Shown piece after piece: positions 1 through 6,330 of a DNA stretch of 8,488 bases (the stretch's first letter is position 1; the number at the start of each line of letters is the position of its first letter). The translations under genes were made by a program, and so were the position numbers. Source of the DNA: Chthoniobacterales bacterium (GTDB lineage: Bacteria > Verrucomicrobiota > Verrucomicrobiia > Chthoniobacterales > UBA10450); the NCBI GenBank assembly GCA_025980625.1, contig JAICXG010000117.1, forward strand, positions 1 to 8,488, given 5' to 3'. The notes beneath the pieces were generated by a model. That model was given only the letters and a program-made list of their open reading frames with translations, had not been told where the DNA came from and ran no database searches.

Positions 1-1
1 C

Positions 2-1729
2 GCCGCGGTCAACGCGGATCCCGAAACCGCAGCCGAAATTGCTCCGCGCTTGAACTCGTTAGGCCGAATCGAGGAAGATGTCTTCGTCTTCAGTGATACT
101 GGACAGCACGTCGCGCTCGACCCGCAAACGCGTGCGCTCCTCGATTGCTGCGATGGCGAGCATCGCGCCTGGTCGTTAGGGGCGCCGGAGCGACTGCGGC
201 GGCTTGCACAGGAACAGATTGCGCAATCGCAGATACAGGTGCCCGCTCTCGAACCGCATGCCTTCAGCGCGGTACTCGACGAAATGTCACATTGGCGGAC
301 AGGACCGCTGCGCACGCACTGGCTCGAGCGCGCTCAAGCGATTGCGGATCTCGCCAGCGAATTCGGCCGCACCACCGATCCGGAGGTTCGGTCGAGAATC
401 ATGGACGAAGTCGGCCAGCGACTGGAAACGCTCGGAGCGCACAAGGACGCCAATCGGTTTCTCTATTCCGCCACGAATCCAATCGGCGAGGAATGTTTCC
501 GCGAAACGAATCTCGCGATCGGCGAAAAAATGATTGCCGAAGTCACCACCGAGGCGGCGCCGTGGATTGATCTCTGGCGCGACAGTTATGCCTTTGTCGC
601 CGGCCGCGTCGCCGCCGGTTTGCGCGGCATCTTGCAACAGGCGCCGCTGCAAAACGGTGCGCTTGCGCTTCCCAATTTCCTGCGCCGTTGCGCCGAGGCC
701 AAACTGCCACTCTCCGGCGCCGGCATGGTGGCGCTCGCGCACCTCGCCTTTCGCGAGGTCAAAGAGGCTTTTCGCGAACGAATGCAGGCGGGCGCCGGGG
801 AACGCGCCTCGCAACTTTCGGCGGCCGATTGCCATTTCGTTAGGCAAAATTTTGTCTACGAAAAATTCGACGAATGCACCTATCCCGCGGCCGACCTGCA
901 ACTGGCCGCCAGCTCCGTCGAAGCGGTTCGCCAGGGCGATTACCAATGGATCCTGGCCGAGCTGCATCCGCCGGTCGCACTCCTGCATCATGGTTTTTAC
1001 TGGTCGTGTCCGGACAAGCCCGCGCTCGGCGAGGCCCTGGAACGAACGCTTTGCGGTAAGCCTTATCTTTACTACGGGTATTTCGCCGCTGATTTCACCG
1101 CCACAACCGCTGTCCGACTCGACGCCTTGCCGCGCTCGGTGAAATTTGTCGCGCCGGAGCGCTCAATCGGAAACTGGGAAACTTTTCGCCCCGCTGACAC
1201 CGAAGTCTTCATTGACGAGACGGGCGACGTCGGCGTTCGCATCCGCGATTCGCATCGTTACCTCGGTTCCTTCGCCCGCGGCTGGGTCATCCCGCTTGGA
1301 TTTCATCCCTTTAGCTTTTCGTTAGGCGAACACACTCCGCGGTTGCTTTGCGGCAACATCGTCGTGCAACGTGAGGCCTGGACGATCAGCCTCGAGGAAC
1401 TGGGGAAAGCTGATTTCACGGGCGTCTCCCGCGATCTCGTGCTCGCCGTCGAACGCTTGCGCGCCGCGCGCAACTTGCCCCGCCACGTTTACATTCGGCC
1501 GACCGAACAGTCCCTTCGCCGGGCCGGGGTGGAAGCGCGCGACAAGGACACCAAGCCGGTCTTCATCGATCTCGAGAGTTATCTCTTCCTTGAAATCTTC
1601 CACCGCTGGCTCGTCAAAGCCGGCGAGCTCGAAGTCACCGAAATGCTGCCTGCTCCTGACCAGCTCCTCTGGCAGGAAGCAGATGGCCGGCGCAGTTTCG
1701 AGATCCGCACCCAGATCGTGCCGGCATGA
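2..1729 (+). CDS. Lantibiotic dehydratase-family protein (LanB glutamylation-type domain), 5' end outside window
   Basis: The frame is open from base 2, so the gene starts upstream; the in-frame TTG at 50 is not a convincing start. The 575 visible residues resemble the C-terminal part of the LanB N-domain (Lant_dehydr_N), which uses glutamyl-tRNA to modify Ser/Thr of a peptide substrate. Supporting stretches are a Gly-Asp-Tyr...Leu-Ala-Glu-Leu-His segment (about 938-973, cf. the family's GELH region), an Asn-Leu-Pro-Arg-His-Val-Tyr-Ile-Arg block at 1472-1498, a Lys-Pro-Val-Phe-Ile-Asp-Leu block at 1553-1573, and the closing Val-Thr-Glu-Met-Leu-Pro at 1634-1651. The protein stops about 25 residues later, so no SpaB_C elimination domain is fused to it. 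It may work with a separate eliminase, or resemble the stand-alone 'small LanB' peptide aminoacyl-tRNA ligases. No precursor peptide is visible. Its stop overlaps the parA start (ATGA). Family assignment is by recognition of conserved blocks; substrate and product are unknown. Confidence 0.72.
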   Translation, partial: AAVNADPETAAEIAPRLNSLGRIEEDVFVFSDTGQHVALDPQTRALLDCCDGEHRAWSLGAPERLRRLAQEQIAQSQIQVPALEPHAFSAVLDEMSHWRTGPLRTHWLERAQAIADLASEFGRTTDPEVRSRIMDEVGQRLETLGAHKDANRFLYSATNPIGEECFRETNLAIGEKMIAEVTTEAAPWIDLWRDSYAFVAGRVAAGLRGILQQAPLQNGALALPNFLRRCAEAKLPLSGAGMVALAHLAFREVKEAFRERMQAGAGERASQLSAADCHFVRQNFVYEKFDECTYPAADLQLAASSVEAVRQGDYQWILAELHPPVALLHHGFYWSCPDKPALGEALERTLCGKPYLYYGYFAADFTATTAVRLDALPRSVKFVAPERSIGNWETFRPADTEVFIDETGDVGVRIRDSHRYLGSFARGWVIPLGFHPFSFSLGEHTPRLLCGNIVVQREAWTISLEELGKADFTGVSRDLVLAVERLRAARNLPRHVYIRPTEQSLRRAGVEARDKDTKPVFIDLESYLFLEIFHRWLVKAGELEVTEMLPAPDQLLWQEADGRRSFEIRTQIVPA

Positions 1730-2550
1730 AAGTCATTGCGATCGCGAACCAAAAAGGGGGCGTTGGCAAGACCACCACCGCGGTCAATCTCGCCGCCGCG
1801 CTGGCGGAAAAAGAGCAGCGCGTTCTCCTGATCGATCTCGATCCGCAGGGCAACGCAACCAGCTCCTTTGGCTTGCAGGGACTGGAGGGCCAGAGCCTGT
1901 ATGGCGCATTGTTAGGCGAGGAACCAGTCACGGAAAAGATCCTCCCGACTCGCTTTGAGCGCCTCTTCATCATTCCGGCCGACATCGATCTCGCGGGCGC
2001 GGAAATTGAAATCGCGCGCATGGATGATCACCTCAGCCGGCTCGCCCAAACCCTCCGTGTCCTGCGCGAGGACAACGCCTTTGACTTCATTCTCCTCGAT
2101 TGCCCACCGTCGTTAGGCATTCTCATGACCAACGCGCTCGCCGCCGCCGATGAATTGATCACCCCGATCCAGTGCGAGTATTTCGCCCTCGAAGGCCTGG
2201 TGAAAATCGTCCGGCTGATCGAGCAAGTGCGCGACTCGGGCGCGAACCGCAGCCTCGAACTCGGCGGCATTCTCATGACGATGTTCGACTCACGCACCAA
2301 CCTCAGCGCGCAGGTCGTGGCGGAAGTGCGGGAACATTTCGGCGAACGTGTTTACCAGACGGTCATCCCGCGCAGTGTGCGCCTGAGCGAGGCGCCGAGC
2401 TTCGGTAAGCCCATCCTCGAGCACGAACCGAGCGGTCCTGGCGCCAAAGCCTACCGCGCATTGGCGGAGGAATTCCTGCAACGCGCAACAACCGCGTCTC
2501 ATTCCAAGCGGAGCAAAAGCGAAGTCGAGGAATCTCGTGGCGAAAGCTAA
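1726..2550 (+). CDS. parA: ParA/Soj-family partition ATPase
   Basis: This is a complete 274-residue deviant-Walker ATPase of the ParA/Soj (MinD) superfamily, which dimerises on ATP and binds DNA non-specifically to move ParB-bound centromeres. The deviant Walker A motif KGGVGKTT is at residues 10-17, with the signature lysine at 11 positions' scale replaced by Gly and Lys10/Lys15 as the two conserved lysines. The A' motif LIDLDPQGN is at 35-43, and the Walker B-like segment FILLDCPPSLG at 121-131. The C-terminal Ser-Glu-Ala-Pro-Ser-Phe-Gly-Lys-Pro block is typical of chromosomal Soj. There is no N-terminal helix-turn-helix extension, unlike P1-type plasmid ParA. A polar tail of about 20 residues follows the core. 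The ATG overlaps the upstream dehydratase stop by four bases, implying translational coupling. A parB gene normally follows directly, but none is recognisable here. Family confidence is high; a role in chromosome segregation is less certain without ParB. Confidence 0.93.
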   Translation: MKVIAIANQKGGVGKTTTAVNLAAALAEKEQRVLLIDLDPQGNATSSFGLQGLEGQSLYGALLGEEPVTEKILPTRFERLFIIPADIDLAGAEIEIARMDDHLSRLAQTLRVLREDNAFDFILLDCPPSLGILMTNALAAADELITPIQCEYFALEGLVKIVRLIEQVRDSGANRSLELGGILMTMFDSRTNLSAQVVAEVREHFGERVYQTVIPRSVRLSEAPSFGKPILEHEPSGPGAKAYRALAEEFLQRATTASHSKRSKSEVEESRGES

Positions 2551-2671
2551 AGCCTTGCTCGGAGATTTGGCGAGAAGTGCACCGCATCATCTCGTCGTGC
2601 CTAACGAGCCCGTCGCGACGAATTCGTTTCGGGCCCGCGCGCTCGTAGCGGCCTTTCGCCGCGGTGCATGA
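2537..2671 (+). CDS. Doubtful 44-residue ORF in the parB position
   Basis: A GTG start overlaps the last 14 bases of parA and is preceded by GAGGA (2527-2531) at a reasonable distance, so initiation is plausible. The product begins Val-Ala-Lys-Ala-Lys-Ala-Leu-Leu-Gly-Asp-Leu, faintly like the Met-Ala-Lys...Leu-Gly-Arg-Gly-Leu opening of ParB proteins. It then becomes arginine/alanine-rich without recognisable motifs and stops at 2669-2671. No ParB box I or helix-turn-helix is present. It could be the stub of a parB truncated by rearrangement, or chance reading through the rtcB relic on the other strand. I lean towards non-functional. Confidence 0.2.
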   Translation: MAKAKALLGDLARSAPHHLVVPNEPVATNSFRARALVAAFRRGA

Positions 2672-2695
2672 CATAACCTGGCCGGCGCCATGCAC
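2664..2695. repeat. Short inverted repeat beside the rtcB relic
   Basis: GTGCATG at 2664-2670 is the perfect reverse complement of CATGCAC at 2689-2695. An 18-base spacer separates them and itself contains TGGC/GCCA around a CGGC loop (2679-2690). It has no T-tract, so it is not a standard terminator. It lies just beyond the point where the rtcB similarity is lost (2701) and could mark a rearrangement edge, but it is short enough to be chance. Confidence 0.3.
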
Positions 2696-2700
2696 GGTGG

Positions 2701-3135
2701 CATTCCGGCAAGATAATCCTGGCCTAACGACGAGCTATCATCGACCACCGTCGGCGGCGCATCTACTCCGTCCTGCCCGCCAGCTGCCTTGAGACGATGT
2801 GTCCCCGTACGGTGGCCGAGTCCGCGCGAACCGAAATGGACTTCCACCCAGATCCGATCCTCTTCATCGGCAAAAAGATCGACGTAACGATTCCCCCCGC
2901 CGACCGTCCCAAGCTGCTCGGCGGCGAGCGATTTCAGGTCGCGCAATAGTCGCAGTTCCCACGCCCGATCATCAAATAACTCATGCTCGACCCGCACCTT
3001 TGCCTTGCGCCCGATGCCGAAGGAAATATCGCGCACGACATCGTCCATGATCCGCGGAACGGCCGCCTCTATCTGCGACAGCATCGCGTCGGTGCGGATG
3101 GCAAGATTGCCGCAGGCAATGTCAAAGCCGACGCC
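2701..3135 (-). pseudogene. rtcB: rtcB (RNA 2',3'-cyclic phosphate ligase) fragment, truncated at both ends
   Basis: Read on the - strand, about 145 codons match an internal part of the RtcB family, which joins RNA 2',3'-cyclic-phosphate (or 3'-phosphate) and 5'-OH ends with GTP and Mn. Visible blocks in order are Gly-Val-Gly-Phe-Asp-Ile-Ala-Cys-Gly-Asn (3135-3106, with metal ligands Asp and Cys), Ile-Ser-Phe-Gly-Ile-Gly-Arg, Gln-Leu-Gly-Thr-Val-Gly-Gly-Gly-Asn-Arg, Val-His-Phe-Gly-Ser-Arg-Gly-Leu-Gly-His (from about 2841), and Leu-Gly-Gln-Asp-Tyr-Leu-Ala-Gly-Met ending at 2701. The Gly-Asn-His signature reads Gly-Asn-Arg (codon at 2887-2889, CGT where CAT is expected), removing a metal-binding histidine. 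Similarity stops abruptly on both sides: the N-terminal ~60 residues and roughly the C-terminal 60% of a normal ~470-residue protein are missing. The frame stays open from 3216 to 2587, so decay may be recent, or the piece is still transcribed. I call it a pseudogene because of the truncations and the lost ligand. Confidence 0.82.
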
Positions 3136-3267
3136 TTCTCTTCCACTTCGTTTCAAACCTCCGCCCGGCGCGAGTTCACTCCAGCCACTGGACAAAATTT
3201 GAAAAGCAAAACGCAATCGATGGCGAGCGCCTCTTGGTGCGACCCGCCAAAATCTCTTTCAGAAAAA
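3136..3267. other. Gene-free stretch upstream of the small membrane protein
   Basis: This lies between the recognisable edge of the rtcB relic and the Shine-Dalgarno of the next gene. I find no RtcB N-terminal motif (His-Gly-Tyr...Pro-Ile-Gly-Gly) in any - strand frame here, and no clear -35/-10 pair. A promoter for the downstream operon is expected in this stretch but cannot be pinned down by eye. Confidence 0.4.
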
Positions 3268-3273
3268 AGGAGG
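3267..3273 (+). promoter_or_regulatory. Strong Shine-Dalgarno AAGGAGG
   Basis: AAGGAGG is the strongest ribosome-binding site seen in the window. It sits one base before the ATG at 3275 and four bases before the ATG at 3278. The spacing favours the second ATG as the start of the small membrane protein, and the site supports this short ORF being real. Confidence 0.7.
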
Positions 3274-3277
3274 CATG

Positions 3278-3487
3278 ATGAAAAACAGCGAGCGGTTTTA
3301 CACGGCGATCGATCCTGCCCGCGTCGCTCTCGCGCTTGGGGTTGCAGTGGGATTGGGCACCGCGGTTCACGAGGGATTTTTGCTCGTCGCCGGTGCGATC
3401 GCAGCCGGCGCCCTGGCCGCGACAGTCGCGAACTCGATGCAGGATCACGCCTCAAACCGCAACCGGCTCGCTCCTCCGCAGCGATAG
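3278..3487 (+). CDS. Small hydrophobic membrane protein of unknown function
   Basis: The 69-residue product has a short polar N-terminus. Two hydrophobic, Gly/Ala-rich segments follow at about residues 16-30 and 33-51, separated by a His-Glu-Gly turn, then a polar tail rich in Asn, Arg and Gln. This suggests an inner-membrane hairpin. I do not recognise a family. Start choice: tandem ATGs at 3275 and 3278 follow AAGGAGG, and 3278 has the better spacing. It sits at the head of the hydrolase / phosphoribosyltransferase / esterase gene set and ends 62 bases before the preferred hydrolase start, so it is probably co-transcribed. The ribosome-binding site and consistent hydrophobic pattern argue that it is expressed. 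Confidence 0.6.
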   Translation: MKNSERFYTAIDPARVALALGVAVGLGTAVHEGFLLVAGAIAAGALAATVANSMQDHASNRNRLAPPQR

Positions 3488-3537
3488 ATTTTGTGATGGG
3501 AAACCATCATCCGAGCGTCGCGCCTGTGCCGCTCGAT

Positions 3538-3543
3538 GAGGAA
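3538..3543 (+). promoter_or_regulatory. Ribosome-binding site deciding the hydrolase start
   Basis: GAGGAA lies six bases before the ATG at 3550. Upstream in-frame candidates, such as ATG 3496, lack a comparable site, so this site favours 3550 as the start of the alpha/beta hydrolase. Confidence 0.5.
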
Positions 3544-3549
3544 ATGGAA

Positions 3550-4206
3550 ATGGTCGCCGAGAATATGATGCTGCAAATCCCGGCCGGCGACGTGACTCTG
3601 GCCGGCGATCTCGAAGTGCCGGAAAACGCGCGCGGTCTTGTCCTTTTCGCACACGGCAGCGGGAGCAGCCGACGCAGCCCGCGTAATCAGGCCGTCGCGG
3701 AAACTTTGCGCGAATCGCGCCTGGCGACGCTGCTCTTCGATCTCCTCACGCCTGACGAGGAAGTGGAGGAGGCCTACAGCGCTCATCTGCGCTTCGACAT
3801 TGAAATGCTCAGCCGCCGCCTCGCGCTCGTGACCGAAGCGATTGCCAGCGATCCGCGTTCGGGAAATCTCGGGCTTGGTTACTTTGGCGCGAGCACGGGA
3901 GGAGCGGCGGCGTTGCGGGCGGCGGCCGGTCTCGGATCCATCATAGGTGCGATCGTCTCCCGTGGCGGCAGGCCTGATCTCGCCGGTGAAGCTTTGGCTT
4001 ACGTCACGGCGCCGACGTTGCTGATTGTCGGCGAACGCGATGAAGAAGTCCTACGCCTGAACGAACAGGCGTACGCTCAGCTCGCCTGTGAGAAATCACT
4101 CGCCGTCGTCCCGCGCGCGACGCACCTTTTCCAGGAACGGGGCGCGCTCGAAGAAGTGGCGCGCCTCGCGGCCGAATGGTTTCGCAAACACCTGAGGACC
4201 CGCTAA
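3550..4206 (+). CDS. Alpha/beta hydrolase, dienelactone-hydrolase-like
   Basis: The 218-residue cytoplasmic alpha/beta-hydrolase-fold protein has no signal peptide. The oxyanion-hole segment His-Gly-Ser-Gly-Ser is at residues 35-39, and the nucleophile elbow Gly-Ala-Ser-Thr-Gly at 113-117 (Ser115). The acid is probably Asp164 in Gly-Glu-Arg-Asp, and the catalytic His192 is in Ala-Thr-His-Leu-Phe. All triad residues are present, so it should be active; the substrate is unknown. The frame is open far upstream (from 2983), but that part reads through the rtcB relic and is not coding. ATG 3496 is possible; 3550 is preferred because GAGGAA precedes it and the conserved N-terminal beta strand begins soon after. 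The stop overlaps the next start (TAATG). Homologues commonly sit next to the same phosphoribosyltransferase and esterase families, supporting a shared though uncharacterised pathway. Confidence 0.85.
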   Translation: MVAENMMLQIPAGDVTLAGDLEVPENARGLVLFAHGSGSSRRSPRNQAVAETLRESRLATLLFDLLTPDEEVEEAYSAHLRFDIEMLSRRLALVTEAIASDPRSGNLGLGYFGASTGGAAALRAAAGLGSIIGAIVSRGGRPDLAGEALAYVTAPTLLIVGERDEEVLRLNEQAYAQLACEKSLAVVPRATHLFQERGALEEVARLAAEWFRKHLRTR

Positions 4207-4868
4207 TGAGAACGCAATTTCGCAACCGGACCGAAGCGGGCGAACGCCTCGCTGAAAGGCTCGCTCCTTACGCGGACAATCCCGACGTGCTTGTGCTCGC
4301 CTTGCCGCGCGGTGGCCTGCCGGTCGCCGCCGAGGTGGCGAAAAAGCTGCACGCCCCGCTCGACGTCTTCGTGGTGCGAAAACTTGGCTTGCCCGGACAC
4401 CCGGAGCTGGCGATGGGCGCAATTGCGACTGGCGGAGTGCGCGTTTTCAACGCCGAGGTCATTAACGCCCTGCGCATCCCGGATGAAGTGGTCAATGCCG
4501 TGACGACCGAAGAATTCCAAGAGCTAAAACGGCGCGAAAAGTCTTACCGCGATGATCGCCCGCCGCCCGATGTCGAAGATAAGACCGTTCTGGTCGTCGA
4601 CGACGGGATCGCTACCGGCTCGACCATGCTGGCCGCTGTCTCAGCCTTGCGCCGGCTCAACGCCGCCCGCGTCGTCGTCGCCACGCCAACTATTGCGCCT
4701 TCAACCGTTGAATACTTGAGTAAGCACGCCGATGAGATCGTTGCCGTGATAATCCCGAGGGAGTTTTATGGCGTGGGCCAATGGTATGAAGACTTTTCCC
4801 AAACGAGCGACGAGGAAGTGCGCGACTTACTCGAAACAACCAGTCACGGAGTTATGCCTGCCGTATGA
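4206..4868 (+). CDS. Phosphoribosyltransferase (PRTase type I) family protein
   Basis: The 220-residue cytoplasmic protein has the type I PRTase fold. The PRPP-binding loop Val-Leu-Val-Val-Asp-Asp-Gly-Ile-Ala-Thr-Gly-Ser-Thr is at residues 128-140, with the paired acidic residues Asp132 and Asp133. The N-terminal part carries Leu-Pro-Arg-Gly-Gly at 33-37 and Val-Arg-Lys-Leu-Gly at 57-61, characteristic of the uncharacterised PRTase subgroup often fused or linked to dienelactone hydrolases. No purine- or pyrimidine-specific signature is evident, so the base or other acceptor is unknown. The ATG at 4206 overlaps the hydrolase stop and has GAGGA seven bases upstream (4194-4198); the further upstream in-frame GTG/ATG would lie inside the hydrolase gene. 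The stop overlaps the next gene (ATGA). Tight coupling on both sides implies co-translation with the hydrolase and esterase. Confidence 0.9.
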   Translation: MRTQFRNRTEAGERLAERLAPYADNPDVLVLALPRGGLPVAAEVAKKLHAPLDVFVVRKLGLPGHPELAMGAIATGGVRVFNAEVINALRIPDEVVNAVTTEEFQELKRREKSYRDDRPPPDVEDKTVLVVDDGIATGSTMLAAVSALRRLNAARVVVATPTIAPSTVEYLSKHADEIVAVIIPREFYGVGQWYEDFSQTSDEEVRDLLETTSHGVMPAV

Positions 4869-6199
4869 GTGCTCTGGCAGATATTGTTTGTGACGCGGCT
4901 GAGTCCCTCGCCGGCTCGCTTGACGATTATGACTCACTCGTTGAAATAGTCGGCGAGGCGCGCTTTGTCCTTCTCGGGGAAGCGAGTCACGGCACTCACG
5001 AGTTTTATCGAGAGCGCGCCTTGATCACAAAGCGCCTGATTTATGAGCGCGGGTTCAACGCCGTCGCGGCCGAAGCTGACTGGCCGGACGCTTACCGCAC
5101 CAACCGCTACGTCCGCGGCGAAGGACCGGACGTGGATAGCGTCGATGCCCTGAGCGGCTTCAAGCGCTTCCCGCAATGGATGTGGCGCAATGCCGATGTG
5201 CTCGATTTCATCGGCTGGCTGCGCGAACACAATGACGAGCAGAATTACCCGAATCGGAAAGCCGGCTTCTACGGACTCGACCTTTACAGCCTGCACGCCT
5301 CGATCGGAGCCATCGTTAGCTATCTCGACAAAGTCGACCCTGAAGCAGCCAAGCGCGCCCGCGAGCATTACGGCTGCTTCGATCATTTTGGGAAAGAGAT
5401 CGAGACTTATGGATATGCCGCGGGTTATGGCCTGACACCGTCCTGCGAGAGTGCAGTCCTGAAAGAGCTGGTCGCGCTTCGGCGCAAGGAGATGGATTAC
5501 CTCCAGCGCGACGGGCAGGTGGCGGCGGACGCTTTCTTCTGCGCGAAACAAAACGCGCTCGTGGTGCGCAATGCCGAGGAGTACTACCGCAACATGTTTC
5601 GCCGCGAAGTCTCCTCCTGGAACCTGCGCGACACTCACATGATGGAATCCTTATTCTCGTTAGGCGAGCATCTCAGCGAGCAATTGAAGAAGCCGGCCAG
5701 GATCGTGGTCTGGGCGCATAACTCCCATCTCGGCGACGCCCGCGCCACCCAGATGGGTGAGCGCGGGGAGTTGAACCTGGGTCAGCTTGTGCGGGAACGT
5801 TTCGGAACAGAGGCGGTGTCGATCGGTTTCACGACTTATCAGGGGAGCGTTACGGCTGCGTCAAACTGGGACGCGCCGGCCGAACGCAAGCAGGTGCGCC
5901 CGGCCCATCGCGCCAGCTATGAGGCGCTTTTCCACGAAATCGAGACGCCCCGGTTCTTTCTCAACCTCCGCGACAATGGCCGGCTCGCGGCGCAACTACG
6001 GACTGAGAAACTGGAGCGCGCGATTGGGGTCATTTACCGGCCCGAGACAGAGATGCAGAGTCACTACTTTCACGCCCGCTTATCCGATCAATTCGACGCC
6101 GTGCTTCATTTCGATCACACCCGTGCGGTCGAGCCGCTCGAGCGAACAGCCGAGTGGGAACTGGGCGAGGTGGAGGAAACCTTCCCGACTGGATTGTGA
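4865..6199 (+). CDS. Erythromycin esterase-family (EreA/EreB-like) protein
   Basis: The 444-residue protein spans the whole erythromycin-esterase domain. The first active-site block Leu-Leu-Gly-Glu-Ala-Ser-His-Gly-Thr-His-Glu is at residues 36-46, with Glu39 and His42 as metal or catalytic positions. The Ala-Glu-Ala-Asp-Trp-Pro block has Glu70, and Val-Trp-Ala-His-Asn-Ser-His at 282-288 has His285 and His288. All residues known to matter in EreB/EreC-type enzymes therefore have counterparts. There is no signal peptide. The best known relatives hydrolyse the macrolactone ring of erythromycin. Most family members, especially those in phosphoribosyltransferase/hydrolase clusters like this one, have no shown resistance function, so a metabolic or repair-linked hydrolysis is at least as likely. 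It is translationally coupled to the upstream phosphoribosyltransferase and is the last gene of the apparent operon, followed by 131 non-coding bases. Confidence 0.9.
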   Translation: MSALADIVCDAAESLAGSLDDYDSLVEIVGEARFVLLGEASHGTHEFYRERALITKRLIYERGFNAVAAEADWPDAYRTNRYVRGEGPDVDSVDALSGFKRFPQWMWRNADVLDFIGWLREHNDEQNYPNRKAGFYGLDLYSLHASIGAIVSYLDKVDPEAAKRAREHYGCFDHFGKEIETYGYAAGYGLTPSCESAVLKELVALRRKEMDYLQRDGQVAADAFFCAKQNALVVRNAEEYYRNMFRREVSSWNLRDTHMMESLFSLGEHLSEQLKKPARIVVWAHNSHLGDARATQMGERGELNLGQLVRERFGTEAVSIGFTTYQGSVTAASNWDAPAERKQVRPAHRASYEALFHEIETPRFFLNLRDNGRLAAQLRTEKLERAIGVIYRPETEMQSHYFHARLSDQFDAVLHFDHTRAVEPLERTAEWELGEVEETFPTGL

Positions 6200-6258
6200 G
6201 GCTTGCCGCGCTGATTCATCCTACCGGCATATCTGAGTGACAGGGTTGGGCTGAAAAG

Positions 6259-6282
6259 CTTTGCAAGAAAAATTTGGCAAAG
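6259..6282 (+). terminator. Weak stem-loop after the esterase gene
   Basis: CTTTGC (6259-6264) pairs with GCAAAG (6277-6282) around a 12-base A/T-rich loop, and two more A-T pairs are possible with a bulged G. The stem is short, AT-rich and not followed by a T-run, so as an intrinsic terminator it is weak. The surrounding 6200-6330 gap holds the only clearly AT-rich DNA between the two operons. It is where the esterase transcript should end and the metal-efflux transcript should begin. No convincing -35/-10 pair with 16-18 base spacing was found. Confidence 0.22.
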
Positions 6283-6330
6283 ATTGTCTGGTATGTTCCT
6301 GGCTACTAGTTAGAGTTGTTTTGTTTTGAG

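Noticed and set aside
287..991. Long antisense ORF (234 codons) across the dehydratase
   Set aside because: It is a GC-rich shadow frame without recognisable motifs, and the + strand frame carries clear family blocks.
50..1729. TTG at base 50 as the start of the dehydratase gene
   Set aside because: The same frame is open to the first bases of the window and the family's N-terminal half is missing, so the gene simply continues upstream.
2983..3549. In-frame 5' extension of the alpha/beta hydrolase to 407 residues
   Set aside because: The extension reads antisense through the rtcB relic and across the small membrane protein in another phase. It has no family similarity, and a better ribosome-binding site precedes 3550.
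4934..5638. Long antisense ORF (234 codons) across the esterase
   Set aside because: It is a shadow of a well-supported gene with intact catalytic motifs; no independent similarity or start signal was seen.
4865..6199. Reading the esterase as a macrolide-resistance gene
   Set aside because: Catalytic residues are present, but the genomic context is the metabolic/RtcB-linked cluster rather than a resistance or mobile element, so resistance cannot be claimed.
6274..6297. TTGGCA ... TATGTT as a sigma70 promoter for the metal-efflux operon
   Set aside because: The two hexamers are only 12 bases apart, far from the usual 16-18, and no better -35/-10 pair was found.
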